Origin: Echinometra lucunter
Taxonomy: Eukaryota; Echinodermata; Echinoidea; Camarodonta; Echinometridae
Direction of reading: 5' to 3'
Assembly: GCA_029962745.1 (NCBI GenBank)
Contig: CM057162.1
Location: 23,250,104-23,314,103, forward strand
DNA: 64,000 nt
The notes below the pieces were generated by a model. That model searched no databases, had not been told where the DNA came from, and saw nothing but the letters and a program-made list of their open reading frames with translations. This document shows, in pieces, positions 1 to 11,600 of the stretch. Numbering within the stretch: the first letter of the stretch is position 1; each line of letters starts with the position of its first letter. The translations under genes were made by a program, and so were the position numbers.

Positions 1-490
1 TAGACCATCTGTGAACTTGCACAAGATTCTAAGAAAAAGATAATATTTAGTTTGCCCAGCATATATCTTGCTCAGTGTTCCCTCTTCTACTAAATCCATC
101 ACCAGCTTGTCTTCATAGCACAACCACCAATTTTTACCCCAGGGTTTGCCGCATCAAATCTGAACAAGCCTTTACCCTAAAGCATTTGTAAAGTAATCAA
201 AAAATCTCTTACTTCCAGGTAAGCAACAACAAAGTACACCATCTGCAAATACACAGTGTACATTGAAGTCTCCCCCGAAATACATGAGGACTTATTTCTA
301 TTTCCTACTTAAATGTACATCTTGAAAATTAGCTTGCCAAATAGACGAGACAGTTATTATTTTGTTTAATGTAAAAAGCTGCAAAACAATAGGTAGTTTG
401 CAAGAGTGCGATACAGATGTATTAATTAGAAAGTAAAATGCTTACGAAAATGACAACCTTCACACTAATAAACTGAAAGATATGGGGTAA
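1..490. other. 3' intron edge, unassigned; short open minus-strand segment
   Basis: Intron following the last cic exon in the window. On the minus strand bases about 163 to 1 read open for some 54 codons (begins CGKPWGKNWWLCYEDKLVMD) but directly after an in-frame TGA and without resemblance to capicua. A related word string (GAACAAGCCTTxAAAGxATT) recurs near 19800-19860, so this is more likely part of a dispersed repeat than an exon. Confidence 0.3.
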
Positions 491-985
491 TTAAAGGCAT
501 TGGCTAACTTTGTGAGTAGCTGATTTAAAAAATTCTCAAACTAAGATGAAACATGTGTATGAGTACTTGTATTTGTACTAAAAAAACCTGAAACCAACCA
601 TAATTTGGAATGAAAAAGTGTAAGTTAGACGCAAACGGCGATTTTATTATCCTTCGTCTCACGAGACAATCACTAAGAGGACCACTTTGCTTGAATTTGA
701 AAATGCCATTATGTACCTCCCGCCGCGTGATACGCCAATTCACACAGTACGGTAAGGTGAGTCATACGCGCATGCGCACTCCTTATGTCTATTCTGTGCA
801 ACCGACCCTCGTATATTTTTCAAACATTGGTTCACATTTTTTATATTTAAAAAAACTTCCTGTGGATATTATACTTTGAAACTTTCAGACTGGTATCTTT
901 ACACTATAACCCTTATGTTTATCCCATTTTCAAGTAACAAAACAATATTATTTTTAATCATAACAATGTTAACCAATGCCTTTAA
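491..985 (+). mobile_element. MITE family A, copy 1 (TTAA-flanked, about 495 bp)
   Basis: Terminal inverted repeats TTAAAGGCATTGGCTAAC and GTTAACCAATGCCTTTAA bound a 495-base unit that occurs again at 32106-32600 (opposite strand) and 43282-43773. Both ends carry TTAA, the target-site duplication used by piggyBac-type elements. The interior contains an ACGCGCATGCGCAC word (NRF1-like palindrome) and a small open frame from 610 (MKKCKLDANGDFIILRLTRQ). There is no transposase, so it is non-autonomous. Confidence 0.9.
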
Positions 986-1046
986 ACTGCTGGAATGGAA
1001 ATGATACTGAAAAGCACTAAGAAGTGTATATATCATTGGGTCTTAC

Positions 1047-2627
1047 CTATGGTAACTCTCTGCTGAGACTGAGGTGCAGTCAAGTTGCTTGTCTGATAAC
1101 CTGAAGACTGTGAAACGGTGACCACTTGCTGAGCAAGGTTCATCGGAAGCGGTTGCGTAGTGATCACAGGAATTACAGTGTGGATGTTCCCGTGGTTGAA
1201 GATCTGCTGCGTGATCATGCCCGTGTTGGGTGCAGCATGGTTGATGGAGGTAGCCGATATGGCATGAGGGGCGCCTCCTGCAGCCTGATTAGTGACCAAC
1301 GTGACCTGGTTGGGCTGCGGGACAGCCTTGATGGTCACTTGAGACTGGGGTTGGGTCGGGGTGAGCTGGAGACTCCCGACCTGGACATTCGTCGTACCTG
1401 TGACCTTGGACCCAGTGTTGATCTGTGCAGGAATGGAGGGCAGAATGTACTGCAGCTGAGCAACAGCAGGATTCTGGGTCATGTTGTATGTCTGCACAGG
1501 AACTACACTCCCGTTAGGCTTCAAGACCAAGTTTGTCAGAACTGTTGGAGTTGCGGGCACTTGAACTGGTGCTTCTGCTGGAGGTGGGGTTGCAAGTATC
1601 TTACCTTGAATCGTATTCACATTGACAACATTGACATTGGTTGTGAGGGGTTTGATGTTTGCAAATCCTGGCTTAGGAGTCGTTGGAGTGCTTGGTGAAG
1701 CGATAGTCACATTTGTGAGTCCAGTAGGTCTTCCAATCTGCACTACACCACTCTGAAACTCCATACTAGATGCCCGTTGCAAGGTAGATCCTCTACTTAC
1801 AATCGCCTGGACCGATGTCGGAACCAACGTCGCTAAACTGGCTCCTCCATGAACATTGCTTTGGATGTCCGTCGTCCTCGCAACAATGACGGATGTTGGC
1901 AATGACTGGTTCAGATTGGCCGGAGTAGATGATGGCCTGTTTGGGGCTATTGTCACATGACCCGGAACAATAACTGCCCCGGGGCTTGGTGCAATACGTA
2001 CAGTGGTTGGCAATCCAACCGAATGAGTGTTTCTGACCAGTGCCTCACGTGGTGTGGAACCTTGAGGCTCTTGTCCCAGGACATTGGTGTCCCTCTGGTC
2101 CTTTGCACTCCTATCTTCAAATCCCTGATGCGTTGTACCCTGAATTTCCTTTAAATCACCTGTCCTTTCCTGTCCAGCAGGTTCTGATTTCGACACACTC
2201 TGTTGCTGGCCCGAGTCAGCTTTCCCTTTCTTCCACGGATGATACTCATGAAACGCCTTTGCTTTGCTCCCGACTGCATCGGTCCTCCCGCGTGGGGAGT
2301 GCGCTTTGAACACAGCTCCCGTCGGCTGAAATGTGCTCTTTGACGTCACCGGTCGCGATGATGCACCATCCGTCTGATCTCCACCTATCTCATTCCTGAT
2401 TGGTGAGTTTGAATCAGGTTTGATTTTGATTGGCTTAGGCCTGTAAGGTTTGTCTGAGGGTGGGAGTTGTTTCATGACCGGAGAGAAGCGCTGTTGAGGG
2501 AATGCTTTGTTCTCAATCCTTGTTTCATTTTCCGATTCTGTCTCCGAGTCACTATCTTCCACATTCTCTTTGCATTCCAGATCAATGCGTTTGCTTTGGG
2601 GTAAATCCCTTTCCTCTGCTTCAGCAG
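1047..2627 (-). CDS. cic: cic exon 10 of window: long S/T/P/Q-rich exon
   Basis: Acceptor TGTTTGCCAG before 2627 and donor ATAG|GTAAGA after 1047; 1,581 nt, entered with two bases and left with one. It opens with [20 protein letters not shown] and [17 protein letters not shown], matching the DIDLKCKERVTDSESGDSS region of vertebrate capicua, then [13 protein letters not shown] (family: RKVFSPVI). The middle is low-complexity Ser/Thr/Val/Pro/Gln sequence with many NV and PTT runs, typical of the disordered part of capicua. [14 protein letters not shown] near 1430-1470 matches the conserved QVQYILPTLPQQL segment. The open plus-strand frame at 1126-1698 is only its antisense shadow. The following exon, needed to complete the split codon, is not evident in bases 1-1046. 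Confidence 0.95.
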
Positions 2628-5600
2628 CTGGCAAACAGAAAAGAAAATGAATATAATCTTAAGAAGATGTCACACACTAAATTTTGGAGTAGATATAAGT
2701 CATTTTACCAAACAACTATTACACATTTGCTTCTTTCCTCCATTTTGTAATTCACATTTGCTGTCATACAGAATTGCTAACTCTAATGAGGGTTTCATAT
2801 TGTGTACGGTATGTGTCGTGGCCGCGAGCTGCGCGCAGCTGAGCTAGCTAGCTACATACAGCTGACTGCGCTACTGCCGGTGAGCTAATCCAACGTGCTC
2901 ATCCAAGGTTGGTAGCCAGATTTTCATTTAACATTAATAACTTAAGCAATATATGACCATAAGATCAAATGAACAGTATCAGAAGGGCATATCCTAAACT
3001 CATGCCATGTTGTATGGATTTTCGTCGAATTTGCAAAAGGGACGAGTTACCTTTAAACTACATTTTCAGCGCTCACACGTGTGGGCAAGACATTTTACAA
3101 ATTGCAATGATTTTCAAGTTTCCCATGGTAAGTAAAACCAGTTTCAGTAACTAGGTGCAAAGAAAACCAACATTTCTTTACAAACAATTTTCTTTTTTCT
3201 TGTAGTAGTTGATTTTCTTCCTTCTTTTATTTGATATAGGATTGTGTACATGCTGCATTAAGCTGTTGGATACTAAGCCAGAGATGACTCAGGCTAAGGC
3301 CTATGGAAAATGTGTGTTATACTGAAATCAAATCTTTTGAGCAATGGGTAAGGGAACCTGTTAAATGTGTTTGGGAAGAACAGCTGCCTATAGAAATATT
3401 GTTTCCTGCATTTCTAAAGCAGTTTTTATAGACAGGTGTGACTGTATGAAATGTCCATGGAACATTAAATATTGATTCATTTGTCAGTCCAGAGGGGCGT
3501 TTCATAAAGCTGTTTGTAAGTTACGCACGACTGGTGATATGTTCTTGTGCTACATGTACATGATTGAGAATCTGATTAGCACCCAAGAACATGTTCCAGT
3601 CGTGCGTAAAGTCGTGCGTAACTTACAAACAGCTTCATGAAACACCCCCCAGGGGAGAGTTTCATAAAGCTGTTCGTAGTTCCTAAAGTTACGAATGACT
3701 TAACGAACGACTTGAATATAAAGTGCCAAGTGGAATGCCCAAAATTTTTACCTGACGTTTTAACAAAGTGTGACTGCATTTCCCATAATCTCAATTTAAT
3801 TGTGGCAAAAAATATAATTTGCATTAAAAATGTTTGTAAACAATAGTAAAGTTAATCTACATCTCTGCATGTTTCACTTTTAACTGATGCGATTTATAAT
3901 GATTAAGAATCACATTTGGCTTGCCATATTCAAGTTGTTCGTAAAGTGATTTGTAACTTTACGAACAGCTTTATGAAGCACCTCCAGGGCCCTGTTTCAT
4001 AAAACTTTTTATCAATAACAACTTACAATAACTGTTATATATAAGCCCTTGAAATCCTTGCATCTAATTGGCTGAGAGCAAAATTGTGATAGAAAAGTGG
4101 AAGTTGTTATCGATTGCAAGTTTTATGAAACGGGGCCCAGGGATGAAGGTCAAGGCAAATGTAAAGTATACCCTTTGCCACATAGAACAAAATGGTTCTA
4201 TGAATTATATGGCCAAGTTCCCCACATTTGGGGGAATCGCAAGGTTCAGCAAAACCGGAGTGCAATAGCAAGCGTCGCCCCTGGGAGTGCATCCTTCTTG
4301 ATCAATGCGACTCCTGCGCTAGGTAAGTGTGGGAATGAGAGATTTCAGCAGCCAAAAGTTTAATTCAAGGACATACCAATGACATCATCTTCACCCTCCT
4401 CATCGATCACCATCCTCTCCTCATCGCTCAGGGTCTCCTCCGACTCCAGCCTTGGTCTGGGATGCTGCTTCAGCGGGGTGAGGGGTGCCAGGGGCTTGGT
4501 GGTTGGAGGATCATCTGCAACCTTGGTCTTCGAGGGAGAGGAGGGGCCAGGGGTACTATCTGGGTTGGGTGTGGACTGGAAGTTGCAAACCATACAAAAA
4601 TTGTTAGTCATAGAGCAACCATGATCTCACTTTCTTTCTCCCTCTCTCTTTCTCTCTCTCTCTCTCTCTCTTCCTCTCTTTCTCCTTTGCTTGCAACACA
4701 AAATCTTCTCCTTGTCTTATTGAAAGAGTAACATCACTCTTACAAAGTCATGCAGCAGCAAACCAAGTAAAAAAAAAAAAAAAAGCATTATTTTTGTTAT
4801 GTACAAAATTAATGGCGAGTAGTTATGAGTGACACAAAAATAAGTGCTTTAAGCGTACTCACTTACCTATATGTTATCCGATACAGAAATGTGACATGCA
4901 GCACACTTAGAATAAAAGGCAGATTTTTCTTTTAACAGTTTCATACTTCATACATGAAATCACATTTGGTAAGGTAGCACTTGGCCCAGTATTGAAGGGC
5001 CCAGGCTTAGAAAAAAATGTGGATATTTTTGAAGTGGTTCAATACTTCATACATGAAAAGGACTCTGCAGCTAAGTAGCATTTGGCCCAGGATTGAAGGT
5101 CAGAATTTGCTTTGTGTAGAGAATTATAACAGGAGCATTTGTCCTACAAAGCAACCTCTTTCTTACCTCCTTGGACGTGGATACTGTAGGCCTGGGAGAT
5201 TGGACGTTAGTCGGACTTCCCATGGTCATGTGACTCAGGCTCAGGGAGCGCTTCTTGGGGGGAAGCTGCAACATAGCCGCTGACTGGCATCGTTCCGTAG
5301 GCACTGGACTCTGCTTGATGCTAGAGGGCGTCTTGTCCTTCTCAGGAGTGGGTCCAAGGGAAGAAGACTTGTCCGAATCAGATTTGCCTGTTCAGAAAAA
5401 AAAAGGATTGGGTCTAAATTTACAACAGGGATGACCAAAAATTCCATTCATAAGCCTGACAACCCTATTATTTACAAAGTCAAAGGCACAAATAGTTTCA
5501 CTAACAAAATTATTTCATGTCGAAAAATCTTTTAAAATTAGGATAGGGCTAGAATTATTAGCGTCTTTACATAGCATTCTTTCTTAAGTACTAGAAGGAG

Positions 5601-8600
5601 CACATAGAAATCAGTTATATTTCATACTCATCAGGTTATAAGGCAGGACTAAGACTTGAGTTAGCACTGCCTATAACTATAACTTTTCTAGGATTTCCAG
5701 ATGCAGTAAATATTTCAATTGTATGCTTAAATCAAAGGATTTAATCAAAGGAAGCTATTTGATTTGAAAAGTAGCTAGTGTCAATGCAGGACTAGGATTC
5801 AATACGGCACTGCCAGACTCAAAGAGCCCTCTCTTCTCCTCGTGGATCTCTCAAAGAATAGAACTATATAAACTGTATACTGTAACAGGAATGTCACAAA
5901 ATGGAAAAACACTCCAGGAATGCAGTACTTACCTGGTTCCCATGCAGGACTAGGACCTGAGTCAGCACTATCAGATTCAAAGAGCCTTCTCTTCTCCTTG
6001 TGGATCTCCCCATGGATGGGACTCCTCATCCTCCCTGGACTCATCATCCTGCTTGGGCTAGCACGGTGCAGCGGACTGGGGCTAGTCAGCTGGCTTGGGC
6101 TGATCAACGGCAGTGGGCTGGTGAGAGGACTCATCATGTGATGCGACGGGGAGAGCAGGAGAGGGCTGGTGACAGGACCAGGGCTGGTCAGAGGGCCTGG
6201 GCTGGTCAAGGGGCCGGGACTAGCCATGGGGCTGGTGGAGTGGGCACCAGAGCCTGATCCACCGCTGGAGGACTTCTTCCGTTCCCGGCTGCACCATTTC
6301 CAGTCCGGGTGTGCCTTGAAATGAGCTTCCTTCACCTATAACACATACAATAGAATACATTCAATAGAATACATACATCAGCCATGTACAGTTTTTAAGA
6401 GAAAACAATAAGGAAAGCTAAAAACCCAGAATAACAGTAGCAGTGAATGGTCCATTTCATCCACCTTATTCCTACGAGAACACTAGATGAGCACACCTGG
6501 TGCTATATCAAAGCCTGTCTACACGATTGAGGGGGTCAGTGCAATATAGTGTTAACCCACACTTTTGTGAAAAATGAGTTATATACATTTGCATAATCCC
6601 TTAGTAGTATTCTACATGCTATTAAAATTTCAAATCGAAAATCAAACATTAAATTGGTCTAATAAGGTGGGCATATTCTTGCCCCCCCCCCCAAAAGAAG
6701 CAACCCTTAAGCGACAAAAATGTGCTAACCCACACATTTTCACATGGCAATTTCAATGATTGGAAAAAGTATGATTTATAAAAAGTGCACAACTTTAAGC
6801 GTGATAGACTCCAATTTGCAAAGTACTTAATGAATCTGACAATTGAGATATGTGACTTTGTCAAACTTACCAAAAGATTGAATAAAATGCCAGAATATGA
6901 CGGCAAAATTATTTCAAACAGGGAATTTTGATGCTTTTTTGTATGATGTGGGATAGCACTATATTCTTCCTATCTTCAGGAGCGATAAGTTTTTTGGCAA
7001 TTTTTACAATTTGCATATGACATAAAGGTAGCTTGTAAAACAAGAAGATTCATCAGGTTTTAAAGTATTTATTTCAGTCATGTTTTTAAAAATTAAGTTA
7101 AATTCTGCATATTACAAGTTTTAAAACATCTTTTTACTTGTGGCTTAGCACTATTTTGATGTTGAAAAGAAAAAAAAAATATTTGTTGTTCTTTTGTGGA
7201 AATTCATGTTCAAAAGCATCCCAAATATCCAATACATTCGAAAAGGTAGCATTTGTATGATTAAAACTTAAAATTTGAAGAATGACGAAAAATGTCTATG
7301 GGATTTTGCATGTATTACATATGGGTGCATTATAGTGCTAACCCACAAATCAGAATCACTTGTCAGAAATTTCATAAAATTGGCAACTTTATCTACATGT
7401 TCGTTCTCTAAATTCGCAGAAGCTCATCTCGAGTATTTACTCTTTCAAATGACCAAATTTCAAGACACCTGACAAAAGACCGTGATTTATGGATTTTTTC
7501 AAACTTTCAAAAAGCGATTATCTCAAAATGACAAACATGTGGGTTAGCACTATACTGCACCGACCCCCTCGCTTAGGACCAAGGGAAGCATGCTGGACTT
7601 GCCCTATACCTTTGGACTTGCCCCAAATCATAAAGAAGAGATGTTGACTTTACCATCTTTCGCACAGGGGTTTGCACAATACAAGCCTGGCTTTTTAGCA
7701 TTCCCCTCCATTTTCAACGTTTACTTATATGCTTAATTTGTAAAATTTCACTTTGACAATTTCTTATGTAATGATTATGTAATTATTTTGTATATGCAAT
7801 TATGTATGCTGTACAACCATGTATGTTATTTTGAGTTGAAAATTATGTATGTTATATCCGAGTTGAAAATGGAAAAAATAAATGAAATGAAATGAAAAGA
7901 AATGTTTAAAACCACCTCGGAATTTGTGTATTTCAATAATTTGGAATGCATTCTTATGTCTCATTGAATCATTATATAAGATGTTTACTTCAGTGGTCAG
8001 TAGCACAAGAGTAATGGTATGAGCCCACATGAATGAGAATTTAAATGAATGCATGTTGGGAAAATAAATACATGTATATTTAATTTTGTTTTTCTTTGAG
8101 TTATAGCATTTTTGAAGGATGGTTTTAAAGTGATTACACAATGGTAATTTTTTTTTTGATATATGATTGAGAATAGAATTCTAAGAAGAATAACATTAAA
8201 AATTTGATGATTTTCAATCGAAATCAATGCATTTTGGCTTATTTTCTCATAAAAAGTCAAGAGTTAACCAAAAAATTTGAGTATGAGGTATGACGTAAAA
8301 GTGGGTACCCAGCTTCGCGCATTGCAGTTGTGCTGCACGCTAGACTGTACAATTTGTATTATACCTTGCACGCATTTGCTAGCATTGCGCGGCAAGGTAC
8401 CCACTTTGACGTCATTTTGACATCAAAGTGGGTACCCAGTTGAAACTGGGTCACAGCTGAGGGTCAAAAATATCCTGAAATCTTACCACATTTTGGAGTT
8501 TCTACAGGACTCTAAAAAAAATTGAGGCGGATGATTTTCTGCTAATAAAATCATGCTCTTTTAAATGAACTTACATTGTTTCAGCATTGGGTACCCCCTT

Positions 8601-11600
8601 TAAACTTTTGCAAATGATAGTAGATGTAGTTTCCATACCTGGAATGCTAGTTCATGGTACTTCTGTTTCTCCTTTGGCTTGAGTGCATACCACCATTCCC
8701 CTAGGATCTTACTAACTGTCCTGTTGTCTTGGTTGGGATGCCTCTGGTGGACCAGCGCTCGATGACGCTTGCTGAAGATCATGAATGCGTTCATGGGACG
8801 CCTCACGTGGTCCTTATCTCGACTCTGGGGGACGGAGAATTCGGTTAATCATCAGCGTTAGTAATCTGCAGATTTGATGACTTTCACCATCTTCTAAAAA
8901 ACATTCTGACAGTCTACACAAACATCTTGATTCCCCTCAGTCATAAGAGTTACCCATGGAGAGTGAAAAAGCTTTAAAAACTGATGCAGTGTTTGGTACC
9001 CTGAGGTACCGACTAGAAATTCACTGTTCACTACATTATTTCATTTTTTTTTCAGCACTGTGCCCTGGGTACCAAAAGCAAGTGAAAGTAATTGTTTTAG
9101 TGTTTTATTTAAGAAGATTATAATGGATTTAAGATATTGTCGTCATACATCATCATAGAAAGAAGAAAATAAGCTTTGGGATAGTTATCGCCAATCGTGA
9201 CATAAAAGTCGCTAGACAGCATTGCATAGCTGTATTCTGATGACATGGGATTGCTCTACACAATGCCACACCCTAGGTTATGACAGTGCCCTGGGTTACG
9301 TTGTGCCCAAATTAAATATGAAATGGGGAAGTGACACTCTACAAACTAGCAATAGACTGAAAACTGGAACTCATAAATTATAAATATATTTCAAATAAGT
9401 TTTGAGGAAAAATTGATTTTTTTTTTGTTGAAAGACAATTACAAGTTAGAAGTAACAGTATTGCTTTATGGGCATCCAGATTCTTGAAACCATAGCAGAA
9501 GTTCATGCAAATCCCCTTCAAAATGTTTGCATTTAACAAGACACATTTCAATGCAATGTCCACAATGTAAGGCATACAAAGGCTTCAGGAAACTGGCCCC
9601 AGATTCTATTTCTTCTATCTTTGAGAGACAGGGATCAATCGATGGTAACTTTAAAAGAATGTGTTTCACTGACCTTCCTCGGACTACGCGGTTCCTTCTC
9701 GTCTTTGGGCAGTGAGCTGAGCGAGTGGGAGCGTCTTTTACCAGGAGATACACTACCAGCTGTGGGTGGGAATGTGAATGCACTGGGTCTACAGAAAAAC
9801 AGAAATGTGAAAGTCATATCAAAGCAATGAATAATGATGATAATGATGATGATGATGATGACGATGACGATGACGATGACTATGATTGTGGTGATGATGA
9901 TGACGACGACGATGATGATGATGATGGTAATGACGATGACGATGACTATCATGATGGTTATGATGATGATGATGATAATGATGAAGATGATGACTATGAT
10001 AGTGAAGATGATGATAACAATGCTGATAATGAAAACGATGATAATAGCAATAATAATGATAATGCGGTTCCTCATCTTTCGGCAGTGCATTTAGAGACCA
10101 TACACATCTCTTTCAATAAGATACTCTATCGGCCACAGGAAGGATTTCGAACACACTAATGGGGTGTTGCAAGAAACTTGCAATCAATTGCAGGCCTGTT
10201 TCTTGCAATACAAATTTGCAATTGATTGCTAGTTGCAATTGATCTATCAGTTGCAAATTTGCAATGGATATTTGCAATCGATTGAAACTCAAGTTTCTTG
10301 CAACACCCCCTAAGTCTACTATGAAAACGAGACAAGGTAGACAAGACCTACATCGATACAATGGCCAAAATTCACCAAGAGTTTCCATCTTGAAGTACAC
10401 TTTATACCTTCATTCATCCAGCTAACCCTAAGAGGTGATATATCATTATATGTCTGAAGGGACCCATACCACCAAAAATACTTTGCTCTAATTGCTCTGG
10501 ATTCGTGAAAGAATACTAAAATCAAAATATCAGCTTTTGATATCACTTCCATAAAGAGAAATTACAAGGCTAAATACTTCCCTAATACCGTTAAATGCAG
10601 ATTAGTTAACACATGAACCCTTTAATAGTCAGTGTGCAAGGAATACAAGATCATTTTGGGTTCAGTATGCAGGGTTCTATTTTGTCCTCGATTCTTTTTT
10701 TATTTTCTCAATTGCTTACCCCAAGGGCTAAGGATAAATTAGTAAATTTACACATCAAACCTTTGCAAAAACATCTTCTTTGGCAATTTGTCCCTTTTAA
10801 AAGATATTAGCTTGACTTGTGAAGACATCTAACTCTTCTCCTTTCTTTGACATGAGGCCATCATGTTTGCCTAAGATACTGCCTAAGATGAGTCATCTCC
10901 TAGACCAACCCATCACTTCATTCTTTGTAATTTATTTAAAATCAATCTAAACAAAGTTCTCAAGGCACACTGGTGACAGATCTGAAAAGTCGATAACTGA
11001 AAATTTTGTCCTCTTTTCCTTTCTAGGTGTCCAATGGGTTAGGACAGTGCTTCTCAACCGAGGGGCCACAAACCTCTCTTAGGGGATGTGAGGTCACCCA
11101 AAATATTTGTAAAAACAGAATAAAATGAAAAATTGTCTGGTTTTACATGATGCAGGTAGAAACCAGCTATACTGTTACATGATAAAAATTGTTATCAATG
11201 ATTTCCACGTAACATGGGGGTAGGGTGTGTAACAGTCCAAATAATTAACACTCAAGTTGAAGAAATACTTTCTGTGTCATGTTTTATCATCTGTTTTTCT
11301 TACTGAAGTTTTGTAAGGTGGATCTCGAAAAAAAATTCTAGAGCCAAAGAAGGCTTCGAAAAATTTCTAACAGCCCACGAGGGCCTCAAGTTTAAAAAAA
11401 AATGTTGAGGAGTTGTGGGTGTTAGGAAATGTTAGCATGACTTGTGATGACGCCTTACCCTTCTTCCCTCTTTGGCATGAGGCCATCATGTTTGCCTAGG
11501 ATGGTGGGTCCCTGGACCGTTCTCACGCCAGACAACTTCACCGTTTCACCTGGGAGGGGGAAGAGAGAGAGAGAGGAAGGAAGAGAGAGGGAGATAGAGA

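Noticed and set aside
1126..1698. 190-codon plus-strand frame
   Set aside because: Antisense shadow of cic exon 1047-2627; no independent evidence.
9725..10159. Poly-Asp and poly-Ile frames
   Set aside because: Trinucleotide microsatellite read in frame.
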